A stretch of DNA of 17,359 bases from assembly GCA_027341315.1 (NCBI GenBank), contig DAIENA010000013.1:1-17359 (forward strand), written 5' to 3'. How positions within the stretch are numbered: the stretch's first letter is position 1; each line of letters opens with the position of its first letter. The position numbers and the translations under genes are program-made. Below are positions 8,492-14,829 of the stretch, in pieces. Source of the DNA: an archaeon (GTDB lineage: Archaea; Nanobdellota; Nanobdellia; Pacearchaeales; GW2011-AR1). Under the pieces are notes generated by a model, which worked only from the letters and a program-made list of their open reading frames with translations, did no database searches and was not told the DNA's origin.

Positions 8492-8842
8492 ATGTGTACC
8501 ATCATGGATCTTATTTCCAAAGAGGATTTAAACAACCTTATTTCTGGCCGGTTGAGGTTAAGGGAATTACCCAAGAATTCTTTAGAGTTTAGTACAAAAA
8601 TCTTAACCCCCTTGGTAAAATCTTCGTCGCCAAGAACGGTTATTAGTATTTCAAACTCATGTAAACTCCCGACGGAGACTGTAGAATCTCATTTAAATAA
8701 TCTTGAAGCAAAAGAGATAGTCATTTCCTCGTTTCACAAAAATTTCAGAAACAGAAAACGCAGCAGGCATAAAAAATATTTCTCCATTTCGGATTCTTTC
8801 AAGGTGGAAATAAAAGAAACTCTTGATGCGCTAAAAAAATAA
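8492..8842 (+). CDS. Small winged-helix-like (putative DNA-binding) protein
   Basis: A 116-aa basic protein. Residues ~45-95 have the spacing of a winged helix: VKSSSPRTVISISNSCKLP, then a recognition-type helix TVESHLNNLEAKEIV, then a basic wing (NFRNRKRSRHKKYF). I chose ATG 8492 because GGAGGAATT sits 5-10 nt before it; an earlier in-frame ATG at 8468 overlaps the lipoprotein stop and would put that site inside the gene. It is encoded between two lipoprotein genes in the same operon, so a local regulator of the island is plausible but unproven. Its DNA target cannot be told from sequence; the tandem TTGAAATACC at 3585-3605 is one candidate only by location. Confidence 0.65.
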   Translation: MCTIMDLISKEDLNNLISGRLRLRELPKNSLEFSTKILTPLVKSSSPRTVISISNSCKLPTETVESHLNNLEAKEIVISSFHKNFRNRKRSRHKKYFSISDSFKVEIKETLDALKK

Positions 8843-8872
8843 TCAAATAAATTTTTAATTCATGGAGGTTAC

Positions 8873-9286
8873 ATGAAAAAAAGAATTTTTATATTAATTA
8901 CTTTGCTGTTTTTAATTTCCTCCTGCGGGAGAGATTCAATTACTGAAACAGTCACCTCACCCCCGGTAAATTCTGAATACGTCTTGAATTTTCAAGTTCT
9001 ATGTCAAAGCACAAATCAACCTGTTCGTTGTAGAGTTGACATCTACAAAAATGGAAATCTATCTGAGGACGTAACCAATCGGAATGATGGGTGGTTTTAT
9101 TCAGGAACAAGATTTGAGAAATCAGATGTTGCAAAAATTGTTCTTAGAAATTTCTTCGATCCGACCATGGAATTATACTCCTCAAGAAATTTGAGCCCCG
9201 AGTCAAGTCCAGGAATCTTTTTACCAACTACAAGTTCAGCGGGGTCAAAAACCGAAGCAATCATTTATGTTAATTATTGTAATTAA
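8873..9286 (+). CDS. Putative lipoprotein, unknown function
   Basis: A 137-aa precursor. MKKRIFILITLLFLISSC is a short signal peptide with a lipobox (LISSC, Cys 18). The mature part is small and beta-rich (NSEYVLNFQVLCQ, then QPVRCRVDIYKNG), with two further cysteines near residues 44 and 53 and a terminal NYCN that could form disulphides. The middle part resembles a carboxypeptidase-regulatory or transthyretin-like beta fold of small surface proteins; this is a weak impression. TGGAGG lies 5 nt or so before the ATG. Spacing of 30 nt from the previous gene and 20 nt to the next keeps it in the operon. Confidence 0.75.
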   Translation: MKKRIFILITLLFLISSCGRDSITETVTSPPVNSEYVLNFQVLCQSTNQPVRCRVDIYKNGNLSEDVTNRNDGWFYSGTRFEKSDVAKIVLRNFFDPTMELYSSRNLSPESSPGIFLPTTSSAGSKTEAIIYVNYCN

Positions 9287-9306
9287 ATTATTTAAGGAGG
9301 TCTCAA

Positions 9307-10005
9307 ATGAACGATACGGGATTAATGATTCAGCGAATTTACAACTGGACAAAAATCTTTTCTGTAATCTATTTTCTTCTCGGATTTTTGTACTGCCTGC
9401 TTGCGCCTTTATTGCGTATCCCTGATTTTTCGGCGCAAAGAACATTTTTGTTTTTCGGAACCGAATATTCCTCAATTTATCCTCTTCCGGTCGAAATCAT
9501 GATAAATTTATTCTTGATTTGGTTTCTCGGCTTCTTATATATAATTCCTCTAGCCGTCGATAAAACTCAGGGAATGAACTTTAAAAAAGATGATTTCGAA
9601 ATGAGACTTTTTATACACACTCTCTTCTCATTTGTTTTAATTTTCCTTCTATTGACCCCCTTCAACCTTAATTTGGGAGTTTCTCTTAATCTTCAAACAA
9701 ATATCCTTATTTTCGGAATTACCGTCGGAGGATTTATTTTTTTCCCTTGGATAATTGGAAAATTTCTCTTTGATGAATTTTGGTTTAAACCATTATTTAG
9801 ATTCATGATTTCGCTCGGGCTTTTTATTGCCTTGACCGTCGAGTTCGTCTTCGGGTTCTGTTTGATGTTAACCGGAATATTTATTCTTTCTATTTGGAAT
9901 TCAGTCCCGGGAATTTTCAAATCTCTTGCTGGAAGTTTTAACCAAACAAAAGAATTTTCTTCAAATGTTTCTAAAATAATCAAAAAATCAATTTCCAAAA
10001 AGTAA
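9307..10005 (+). CDS. Multi-TM membrane protein, unknown function
   Basis: A 232-aa protein with five or six hydrophobic segments (about residues 13-36, 61-83, 98-116, 126-150 and a long one at 163-195 that may be two helices) and a polar, lysine-rich tail (SKIIKKSISKK) that should be cytoplasmic. No family is recognised. AAGGAGGT precedes ATG 9307. It is the last gene of the long island operon: a 12-bp GC-rich hairpin begins 9 nt after its stop. Confidence 0.8.
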   Translation: MNDTGLMIQRIYNWTKIFSVIYFLLGFLYCLLAPLLRIPDFSAQRTFLFFGTEYSSIYPLPVEIMINLFLIWFLGFLYIIPLAVDKTQGMNFKKDDFEMRLFIHTLFSFVLIFLLLTPFNLNLGVSLNLQTNILIFGITVGGFIFFPWIIGKFLFDEFWFKPLFRFMISLGLFIALTVEFVFGFCLMLTGIFILSIWNSVPGIFKSLAGSFNQTKEFSSNVSKIIKKSISKK

Positions 10006-10013
10006 TCCTCCCC

Positions 10014-10054
10014 AAAACCCTCGACAATTCAGTACTTTCTCCGTCGAGGGTTTT
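10014..10054 (+). terminator. 12-bp perfect GC/AT hairpin ending the island operon (copy 2 of 3)
   Basis: AAAACCCTCGAC (10014-10025) and GTCGAGGGTTTT (10043-10054) are perfect complements around a 17-nt loop; ATTAATAATTT follows. The shape, a GC core ending in T residues directly after a stop codon, fits an intrinsic terminator. Sequence and loop closely match the hairpin at 10710-10751. Confidence 0.65.
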
Positions 10055-10086
10055 ATTAATAATTTAAACTTAAAGGAAGGTGTGTT

Positions 10087-10644
10087 ATGAAAAAAGTACT
10101 TTTTGTGTTTTGTATTTTCCTATTTATTGTATCGAATTCCGCAGCGCAGAGCGCAAACAATTTCGTCCTTTCAGGTACGTACTTTAAGGCGAACGACGCT
10201 GATTTGAATTTCTACGGCGGGAAAGTTGGTTATGTTTCGAAAACATCCGCAAATGTTTTCTGGGGGCTTTTTCTCGAATTTCAGGGAGCAGAGGAAAAAT
10301 ACACGGAAATCACTTACCAAAATTCGTACGTCGGAATGATTACACGCACGAACGAAAAAACTTCTGCAGTTACTTTGTTAAAACTTGGTGTCGAAGCAAA
10401 TATCTTTCCCGGCGACTCCAAAAATTTCTTTGTAGGGTTCGAAGCCTTTTATATTTCCGGAAAAAGTAAAGACGCAACGGACGACGGTTACGGCCTCGCT
10501 CCAAAAGCAGGAATTATTCTGGGCGACAAATCCGTAAACTTCATTTTCGCATTCAAATATGACATTTTAAAATTCAGCGAAAATGAAAACGATCCAGCGA
10601 CAAAAGGAATCGGGCTTGAGGCGGGAGTTCTGATCCCCTTTTAA
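10087..10644 (+). CDS. Signal-peptide protein resembling a bacterial outer-membrane beta-barrel
   Basis: A 185-aa precursor. MKKVLFVFCIFLFIVSNSAAQ is a classical Sec signal peptide with a probable signal-peptidase-I site after SAA or AAQ. The mature part alternates hydrophobic and polar residues (NFYGGKVGYVSKTSANVFWG; NFFVGFEAFYISGK; VNFIFAFKYDILKF) as in small OmpA/OmpW-like eight-stranded barrels. The last residue is Phe in GLEAGVLIPF, the typical C-terminal signal of barrels folded by the bacterial BAM complex. Archaea of this kind have no such outer membrane, so the gene is out of place. ATG 10087 is preceded by AAAGGAAGGTG. It forms its own unit between two related hairpins. A secreted beta-sandwich is the alternative. 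Confidence 0.75.
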   Translation: MKKVLFVFCIFLFIVSNSAAQSANNFVLSGTYFKANDADLNFYGGKVGYVSKTSANVFWGLFLEFQGAEEKYTEITYQNSYVGMITRTNEKTSAVTLLKLGVEANIFPGDSKNFFVGFEAFYISGKSKDATDDGYGLAPKAGIILGDKSVNFIFAFKYDILKFSENENDPATKGIGLEAGVLIPF

Positions 10645-10709
10645 ACTGACAATTTAAAAAATGTGTAAAATAGTCTTTTGAAATAAAAAACCCTTCAATT
10701 AATTTCACA

Positions 10710-10751
10710 AAAACCCTCGGCAATTCCGCACTTTTTTCCGTCGGGGGTTTT
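10710..10751 (+). terminator. GC-rich hairpin after the barrel-like gene (copy 3 of 3)
   Basis: AAAACCCTCGGC (10710-10721) pairs with GTCGGGGGTTTT (10740-10751) over 12 positions, two of them G-T. The 18-nt loop CAATTCCGCACTTTTTTCC, counted from the last stem base, is nearly that of the copy at 10014. It should terminate the upstream unit. Confidence 0.6.
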
Positions 10752-10871
10752 CCTTTCTTAAAAACAAACCTTAAGGCAAGTCCTTGCCAAATAAATTCCC
10801 AAAAAATTAAAGTAATATTTTTTTTGCAAAATTTCTCAACCAAAAGTTAACAATAATAAGTTTCCCTTGAG

Positions 10872-10918
10872 AAAAAAATAATTATCTCCTGTCAAAAGTT
10901 AACCCTCGTCGTAAAAAA
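10872..10918 (-). terminator. T-run terminator region of the rpoD operon
   Basis: Read on the minus strand, six T (10918-10913) follow the rpoD stop within three bases and seven T (10878-10872) follow about 35 nt later. Archaeal RNA polymerase terminates at such T-runs without a required hairpin. Confidence 0.45.
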
Positions 10919-10920
10919 TT

Positions 10921-11631
10921 TTATTTAACTGCCTTAGAAATTTCTTTCAAATCTTTTTTCAAAATTTCAATTGACTTTTTGAAAATGTCTTCAGCTTTCA
11001 TTTGTCCAAAGGATTCAACCACAAAAAGTAAATTCCCTGTTTCTTCCAGTGTAATTTTTTTTCTATTTTTTTGTGCGAGACCTTCGCAAAAATCGAGAAT
11101 CGTTTTTTCTTTGTCGTCAACGATGCTGATTTTGGAGCCTTTTGTTTTTATTTCTTCCTCGGGAAATACTCTTGAAATTTCTTTTTCAAATTCTTTGTCC
11201 ATATTAATTTCAACAATATCTCTGAAAAAAATTATTCCGGGGGTGAATTTTGCATGCTCTCTTCCGGTTCCCATTCTTGTCCTTCCTTTAAGTTTTAATT
11301 CCTGATTTGCATTCAAAAGCGTAAGCGGAATTTTTCCGTAGACTGGCTCGAATTCTCCTTTTATTTCTTCAGAGTAAACGTATCCATCTTTTTTTGAATC
11401 AATTTTAAATTTCAAAACGGTGTCTTCTTTCCACCCTTTTTCGAATTTTATAGGAATTAATCCGATTCGATGCGCAAGAGTCTCGTCGTAAAGAGCAGAA
11501 TCATTTCTTGAAATGTCCACTTCGTCAATTGCCATAACAGGAATTAAACCAGCACCTCTTCTTATTGCGTTGGCAAGAGTCTCATTTGTCTTCAATTTAA
11601 AAACTTGTTTTTCAGGAGTATTTTTTATCAT
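10921..11631 (-). CDS. rpoD: DNA-directed RNA polymerase subunit D (Rpo3, alpha-like)
   Basis: A 236-aa protein, close to the family's usual length. It is the archaeal counterpart of Rpb3/AC40 and of half of the bacterial alpha dimer; with subunit L it nucleates polymerase assembly. Typical motifs are visible: NETLANAIRRGAGLIPVMAIDEVDI near the N-terminus (cited here by its position ~16-40), then YDETLAHRIGLIPIKF, and KGRTRMGTGREHAKFTPG in the inserted domain. Only one cysteine is present (DFCEG), so the ferredoxin-like Fe-S cluster found in some archaeal D subunits is absent. It follows an unknown 98-aa gene by 3 nt and is the last gene of the operon. In most archaea L18e, L13 and S9 would follow; here the strand and content change instead. 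Confidence 0.95.
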   Translation of the reverse strand: MIKNTPEKQVFKLKTNETLANAIRRGAGLIPVMAIDEVDISRNDSALYDETLAHRIGLIPIKFEKGWKEDTVLKFKIDSKKDGYVYSEEIKGEFEPVYGKIPLTLLNANQELKLKGRTRMGTGREHAKFTPGIIFFRDIVEINMDKEFEKEISRVFPEEEIKTKGSKISIVDDKEKTILDFCEGLAQKNRKKITLEETGNLLFVVESFGQMKAEDIFKKSIEILKKDLKEISKAVK

Positions 11632-11634
11632 TTT

Positions 11635-11931
11635 TTATACATTTATTTTAAATTTATAATTATTAAATGCTTCTATTTTTTTAAAATATTCTTCGGAATT
11701 TTCGAACGGAGTTTCCTTTGTAATAAAATTTAATGTTATTTTATACTTGGTGCTTAAATCTTTCAGGTCTTTGGAAAATTTATTTTTATACTGTTCTAAA
11801 CATTCATCATTCACGTTATTCTCCAAAAGGACGGAAATTGATTCTTCACATATCTTAGCTTGCCCTTCTAAACTGGAAACTAAAGTTTTTGCAATCTTTT
11901 CCCCAAGTTTTTCATTAATATTTTTAGTCAT
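11635..11931 (-). CDS. Unrecognised 98-aa protein between S11 and rpoD
   Basis: A small, acidic-to-neutral, probably helical cytoplasmic protein (EKLGEKIAKTLVSSLEG, then NKFSKDLKDLSTKYKI) with a beta-prone C-terminus. No metal site, nucleic-acid-binding motif or membrane segment is visible. It lies 24 nt after S11 and 3 nt before rpoD on the same strand, so it is translated from the same operon. Archaeal operons normally pass directly from S11 to rpoD, so the extra gene is lineage-specific. Involvement in ribosome or polymerase assembly is only a guess from position. Confidence 0.75.
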   Translation of the reverse strand: MTKNINEKLGEKIAKTLVSSLEGQAKICEESISVLLENNVNDECLEQYKNKFSKDLKDLSTKYKITLNFITKETPFENSEEYFKKIEAFNNYKFKINV

Positions 11932-11955
11932 TTTATTTTCTCAAGATTTTAATTC

Positions 11956-12450
11956 CTACGGTCTTCTTCCTCTTCGGCCTCCCTTTACTTTCGGTCCGCC
12001 GCGAGGACTTCTCGTCGTGTCTAAAATATTAATTATTCTAAATCCGTCTCTTGTCAGACTTTTAACGATGCTGTGGGCTCCAGGACCCGGAGCGGGATTT
12101 CTTGTCTTTGCTCTTATTCGAACGTAAAAAGATTTTATTCCAAGGTCTTTTACCTCTTCAGTAATTCTCTTAGAGATAAACATTGCAATTGTGGGGTTGG
12201 CTTTAAGTCGGTCGTGCTTAGTAATCATCCCGCCGGTAATTTTCGAAATCGTCTTTCCGGACATGTCTGTCACGTGAACAAGAGTATTATTAAACGACGT
12301 GTAAATATTTATCACAGCTTCGCTTTCTTTACTAACCGTCGATTTATTTGAATGTTCCGCTTCCGAAACTTCATCGTCGGCGTCTTCGACTTCTTCAGGA
12401 ATTTCTTCTAAAACAACTTCTTCATTTTTTTCTTCAATTTTCTTTTTCAT
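11956..12450 (-). CDS. rps11: 30S ribosomal protein S11 (uS11) with acidic N-terminal extension
   Basis: A 164-aa protein. Residues ~46-164 are the conserved S11 core: NIYTSFNNTLVHVTDMSG, KITGGMITKHDRLKANP, VRIRAKTRNPAPGPG and the C-terminal DTTRSPRGGPKVKGGRRGRRP (given in part: PRGGPKVKGGRRGRR). S11 lies on the small-subunit platform and contacts 16S rRNA and mRNA near the E site. The first ~45 residues are an additional, strongly acidic and serine-rich segment (EEIPEEVEDADDEVSEAEHS) not present in standard archaeal S11 of about 130 aa. Its ATG lies inside the end of the S4 gene (17-nt overlap). The extension is in the same frame with no later convincing start, so it appears real. Confidence 0.95.
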   Translation of the reverse strand: MKKKIEEKNEEVVLEEIPEEVEDADDEVSEAEHSNKSTVSKESEAVINIYTSFNNTLVHVTDMSGKTISKITGGMITKHDRLKANPTIAMFISKRITEEVKDLGIKSFYVRIRAKTRNPAPGPGAHSIVKSLTRDGFRIINILDTTRSPRGGPKVKGGRRGRRP

Positions 12451-12904
12451 TTTCTAATTTTTTCTTTTTTAGTTCTATTTTGTTTTCATATTCAACCGGA
12501 ACAATGTACGACGGGCTGTCGACAACTTTTTGATTGATTAATATTTTTTTGTGTGTAATCATTTGTCTCGCGGTCTTAGGAGTTGGTGCAATGTTCTTTT
12601 TAAAAACAATTGTCTGAAGTCTTCTGTCAAGATAGTTTGTTTTGTCAAGGCCAAGTATGTCTGATATCGACGAAACTTTAAGCCCGATTTTTTGGAGCCT
12701 CTTAAACAAAACTTCTTTTTCTTCTCCGCTCGCTTTAATCAGCTTCTTTGCCTTTTGTCTCATGACTGCAACTTTTGCTTCTGCTTTCCATATTTCTCTT
12801 TTATTTTTTAATCCGTATTTCTTTTTTATAACCCCTTCCTCGTCGATTCTTGCCTTATCAAATGGTCTTTTTGGTCTTGAATACTTCTTGTGTTTTCTCT
12901 TCAT
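12434..12904 (-). CDS. rps4: 30S ribosomal protein S4 (uS4)
   Basis: A 156-aa protein, slightly shorter than usual archaeal S4 (~170-180 aa). The N-terminus KYSRPKRPFDKARIDEE is typical of the archaeal form. Residues ~95-145 carry the S4 RNA-binding domain (LDRRLQTIVFK, then ARQMITHKKILINQKVV, then SPSYIVP). S4 is a primary 16S rRNA binder that starts 30S body assembly. The start ATG overlaps the S13 stop by one base (TAATG), and AAAGGAGG sits upstream inside S13. Its own end overlaps S11 by 17 nt. The N-terminal zinc site of some S4 proteins is missing: there are no cysteines in this copy. Confidence 0.95.
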   Translation of the reverse strand: MKRKHKKYSRPKRPFDKARIDEEGVIKKKYGLKNKREIWKAEAKVAVMRQKAKKLIKASGEEKEVLFKRLQKIGLKVSSISDILGLDKTNYLDRRLQTIVFKKNIAPTPKTARQMITHKKILINQKVVDSPSYIVPVEYENKIELKKKKLENEKEN

Positions 12905-13428
12905 TATTTCTTGCCTCCTTTAACTTTTTCCGTCGGTGTCGTTCCCTTGTCGGTTCTTTTTGGTTTAGCGTCTTTTTTTTGTATTCCCGCGCCTTTTCGT
13001 CTGTTCTTTCTGAAATTTGCCTTCGTTCTTTGTCCCCTCATCGGAAGACCGAGCGTGTGCCGCAATCCTCTGTAACTTCTTATTTTTTTGAGCCTCTTTA
13101 TATCAAATTCATTTTTCAATTCAAGGTCAACGCCTGTTAAGTGCATATTGTTTCCAGTTTCAGGGTCTTTTCTTCGGTTGATGATAAACTCGGGAACTTT
13201 CGGATTTTTTAAAAATTCCCCCACTTTTTTTATTTCACCGTCGGTAAGTTCGCCTATTTTTTTTGTCTTTGGAATTTGCAGTAAAACGCACGCGGCATTT
13301 GAAAGCGCCCACGAAACTCCTTTTATTTTTGTGAGTCCGGGATAAACTTTCATTCCACCCTCTATATCTTTAGAGAGGATTCTAACAATTCTTTCCTGAC
13401 TTTTTTGTTGTACTGCTTTGTTTTCCAT
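12904..13428 (-). CDS. rps13: 30S ribosomal protein S13 (uS13)
   Basis: A 174-aa protein. Conserved elements are RIVRILSKDIEGGMKVYPG with LTKIKGVSWALSNA (residues ~13-46) and YRGLRHTLGLPMRGQRTKAN (~118-137), the tail that reaches the tRNA at the subunit head. After this comes a lysine-rich extension of about 30 residues (GAGIQKKDAKPKRTDKGT and beyond), longer than in many archaea. It begins one base after the DUF655 stop and ends in a one-base overlap with S4. No Shine-Dalgarno site is evident before its ATG, so coupling to the upstream gene probably drives its translation. Confidence 0.95.
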   Translation of the reverse strand: MENKAVQQKSQERIVRILSKDIEGGMKVYPGLTKIKGVSWALSNAACVLLQIPKTKKIGELTDGEIKKVGEFLKNPKVPEFIINRRKDPETGNNMHLTGVDLELKNEFDIKRLKKIRSYRGLRHTLGLPMRGQRTKANFRKNRRKGAGIQKKDAKPKRTDKGTTPTEKVKGGKK

Positions 13429-13429
13429 T

Positions 13430-13966
13430 TTATGCTGTAAATAAATTATACTTTTCCATTTCCGTTAATTCCTGAAAAATTCTTTTCTCAACTGCTTTCT
13501 CAGGGTCGGGAAGATTTGGAATTCTTTCTTTCATTTCTTTGAAAGATTCGAAAGGTTTTTCTTCCCTTTGTTTTAAAATTTCACCCATGTGTTTTTTTCC
13601 CATTCCGGGAAGAAGTTCAATTTGGTGAAGTCTCTTGTTTATTGCGGGGGCTTCATTAAAAAACTTAACTATTTTTTCTTCGTCTTCTTTTACTCTCTTT
13701 GCAATAAACTCGTGAAGCTGATTTTTTGCCGTCTCTGTTAGTCTTTCACGTTTTAACCTACCGAGGATGTAGTAAACTTTATCTCGTTTTCCCTCGCCAA
13801 TGTAAAGGTCCTCCCCAATTTCAATTCCCACTCCTTTTCTTGGAGCAAGTTCCAGCAAAGTAAAATTAACTTTTCCAATTGCCTGAACAACCGGCATCAT
13901 TTTTCCTTCTAGGGGATACCCGTTCGGTAAATATTCTAGGACTGTTGCATAATCTTCTTTTGTCAT
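13430..13966 (-). CDS. DUF655 family protein (OB-like plus helix-hairpin-helix)
   Basis: A 178-aa protein matching the archaeal DUF655 family: N-terminal EYLPNGYPLEG, then GIEIGEDLYIGEGKRDKVYY (OB-like), then a helical part with a helix-hairpin-helix signature LPGMGKKHMGEILKQREEKP (residues ~117-136) and ending LPDPEKAVEKRIFQEL. The family is archaeal, usually encoded beside L21e, rpoF and a 16S rRNA dimethyltransferase gene, and is thought to bind nucleic acid; its exact role is not established. Here the dimethyltransferase gene that often follows is missing and S13 comes next. It starts 5 nt after rpoF with AAGGA just before the ATG. Confidence 0.9.
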   Translation of the reverse strand: MTKEDYATVLEYLPNGYPLEGKMMPVVQAIGKVNFTLLELAPRKGVGIEIGEDLYIGEGKRDKVYYILGRLKRERLTETAKNQLHEFIAKRVKEDEEKIVKFFNEAPAINKRLHQIELLPGMGKKHMGEILKQREEKPFESFKEMKERIPNLPDPEKAVEKRIFQELTEMEKYNLFTA

Positions 13967-13971
13967 TTTCC

Positions 13972-14262
13972 TTAATTGAATTCTTTAATTGTTGAAATAA
14001 TAGTGTTTGTTTCATCTTCATCCAAATTAGAGTCGGGAAGAATTCTTTGAACTTCTTCTTTCTCTTCAGGCAAAAAATCAATAAGCTTTGAAATGTGCTT
14101 TTCATTTAATTTAATTAAATTTAACTCTGTCAGTTTTTTTCTCAACTCTTCGGCTTTTTTTTCCTTGATTTCAGAGAAGCTTTTTACAAATGCCTTCACT
14201 TCGGGATTTTTAATATAATTAAGTGATTCAGACATACTCAAAGGGGTCATATCTTTTATCAT
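13972..14262 (-). CDS. rpoF: RNA polymerase subunit F (Rpo4, Rpb4-like)
   Basis: A 96-aa protein with the pattern of archaeal Rpo4: an N-terminal strand/helix PLSMSESLNYIKNPE, a helical middle, and the HRDC-like end LIDFLPEEKEEVQRIL followed by DEDETNTIISTIKEF. With subunit E it forms the polymerase stalk, which binds emerging RNA and aids initiation and termination. The neighbourhood L21e-rpoF-DUF655 is a conserved archaeal arrangement, which supports the call despite low sequence conservation. Its ATG overlaps the L21e stop by 4 nt, with GGAG upstream. Confidence 0.88.
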   Translation of the reverse strand: MIKDMTPLSMSESLNYIKNPEVKAFVKSFSEIKEKKAEELRKKLTELNLIKLNEKHISKLIDFLPEEKEEVQRILPDSNLDEDETNTIISTIKEFN

Positions 14263-14525
14263 TTTTGATTCTCCTGACTTAATTTTTTTAAATGAATTGG
14301 TTCAATTAAATATTCTTTTTCTTTTCCCTGATCTCTAACTTTAACAACGTAAGCTCTTCCGCGTTTACCTTTTACGGTCCCGGTTCTTCCCTGAAGTCGT
14401 TCGGGGAAATTTGAAACGACGGAAACTTCTTTTTTCACGGCGACAGTGTCGTCGTTTTTTAAACTTTTGAAGTATTCACTAAATTGAATTTTCCCTCTAA
14501 GTCTGATGTTTTTCCTTCTTACCAT
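14259..14525 (-). CDS. rpl21e: 50S ribosomal protein L21e (eL21), first gene of the operon
   Basis: An 88-aa protein. The SH3-like core is seen in FPERLQGRTGTVKGKRGRAY and VKVRDQGKEKEYLIEPIHLK. eL21 is an archaeal/eukaryotic large-subunit protein with no bacterial counterpart, so it is strong evidence for an archaeal genome. Family length is about 95 aa. The ATG at 14525 has no Shine-Dalgarno site; a TATA-like box centred ~26 nt upstream suggests a leaderless transcript. It overlaps rpoF by 4 nt. Confidence 0.95.
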   Translation of the reverse strand: MVRRKNIRLRGKIQFSEYFKSLKNDDTVAVKKEVSVVSNFPERLQGRTGTVKGKRGRAYVVKVRDQGKEKEYLIEPIHLKKLSQENQK

Positions 14526-14546
14526 GAGGTTAGAGAAAAATATCTC

Positions 14547-14555
14547 ATTTAAAAA
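14547..14555 (-). promoter_or_regulatory. TATA box of the L21e-rpoD operon
   Basis: On the minus strand TTTTTAAAT is centred about 26 nt before the L21e ATG, the distance at which archaeal transcription starts. A second TATA-like GTTTAAAGG lies 15 nt further upstream and could be an alternative. Confidence 0.5.
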
Positions 14556-14609
14556 CTTATCCTTTAAACCTCTTCAGACGATTAAAGAAATAAAGAGTTC
14601 CAGGATTTT

Positions 14610-14762
14610 TTAAATATCCCCGGTTTCTCGAGAAGTTTCCATCTTGCTAAGAATCGTGTTAAACATTTTTTCTCCCCAAACTCTTTTGCCGCATGATTCA
14701 CAAAAGTCTATAACACTCTCTTCGGAAACATCCCGTTTGCAATAAAGGCATTTTTTTGTCAC
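14610..14762 (-). CDS. 50-aa zinc-ribbon protein with GTG start
   Basis: The frame reads MTKKCLYCKRDVSEESVIDF, continues with CESCGKRVWGEKMFNTI and ends ETGDI. Two CxxC pairs (Cys 5/8 and 21/24) make a classic zinc ribbon; the rest is a short helix. From memory, very similar stand-alone zinc-finger proteins of ~50 aa recur in DPANN genomes, with unknown function; binding to RNA or to the transcription/translation machinery is plausible. The ATG two bases before the GTG is followed at once by TGA, so GTG at 14762 is the only usable start, and GAGAGGTG stands about 6 nt before it. It precedes the L21e operon on the same strand. Confidence 0.8.
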   Translation of the reverse strand: MTKKCLYCKRDVSEESVIDFCESCGKRVWGEKMFNTILSKMETSRETGDI

Positions 14763-14829
14763 ATTAGCACCTCTCTTAATTTAGAAAGATAATTTATTTT
14801 TAAACATTTATATTTACAAAAAATAGATT

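Larger units (their letters stand above)
10645..10920. other. 276-bp convergent intergenic region
   Basis: No gene is seen. It lies between the end of the island and the end of the rpoD operon and holds the third GC-rich hairpin (10710-10751), a compact palindrome GGCAAGTCCTTGCC (10775-10788), a direct repeat CAAAAGTTAAC (10842-10852 and 10893-10903), and T-runs for the minus strand. The direct repeat could mark an insertion boundary, which is speculative. Confidence 0.45.

Noticed and set aside
10842..10903. Direct repeat CAAAAGTTAAC as an att site of the island
   Set aside because: Both copies lie on the same side of the island, and I found no matching copy at its left border.
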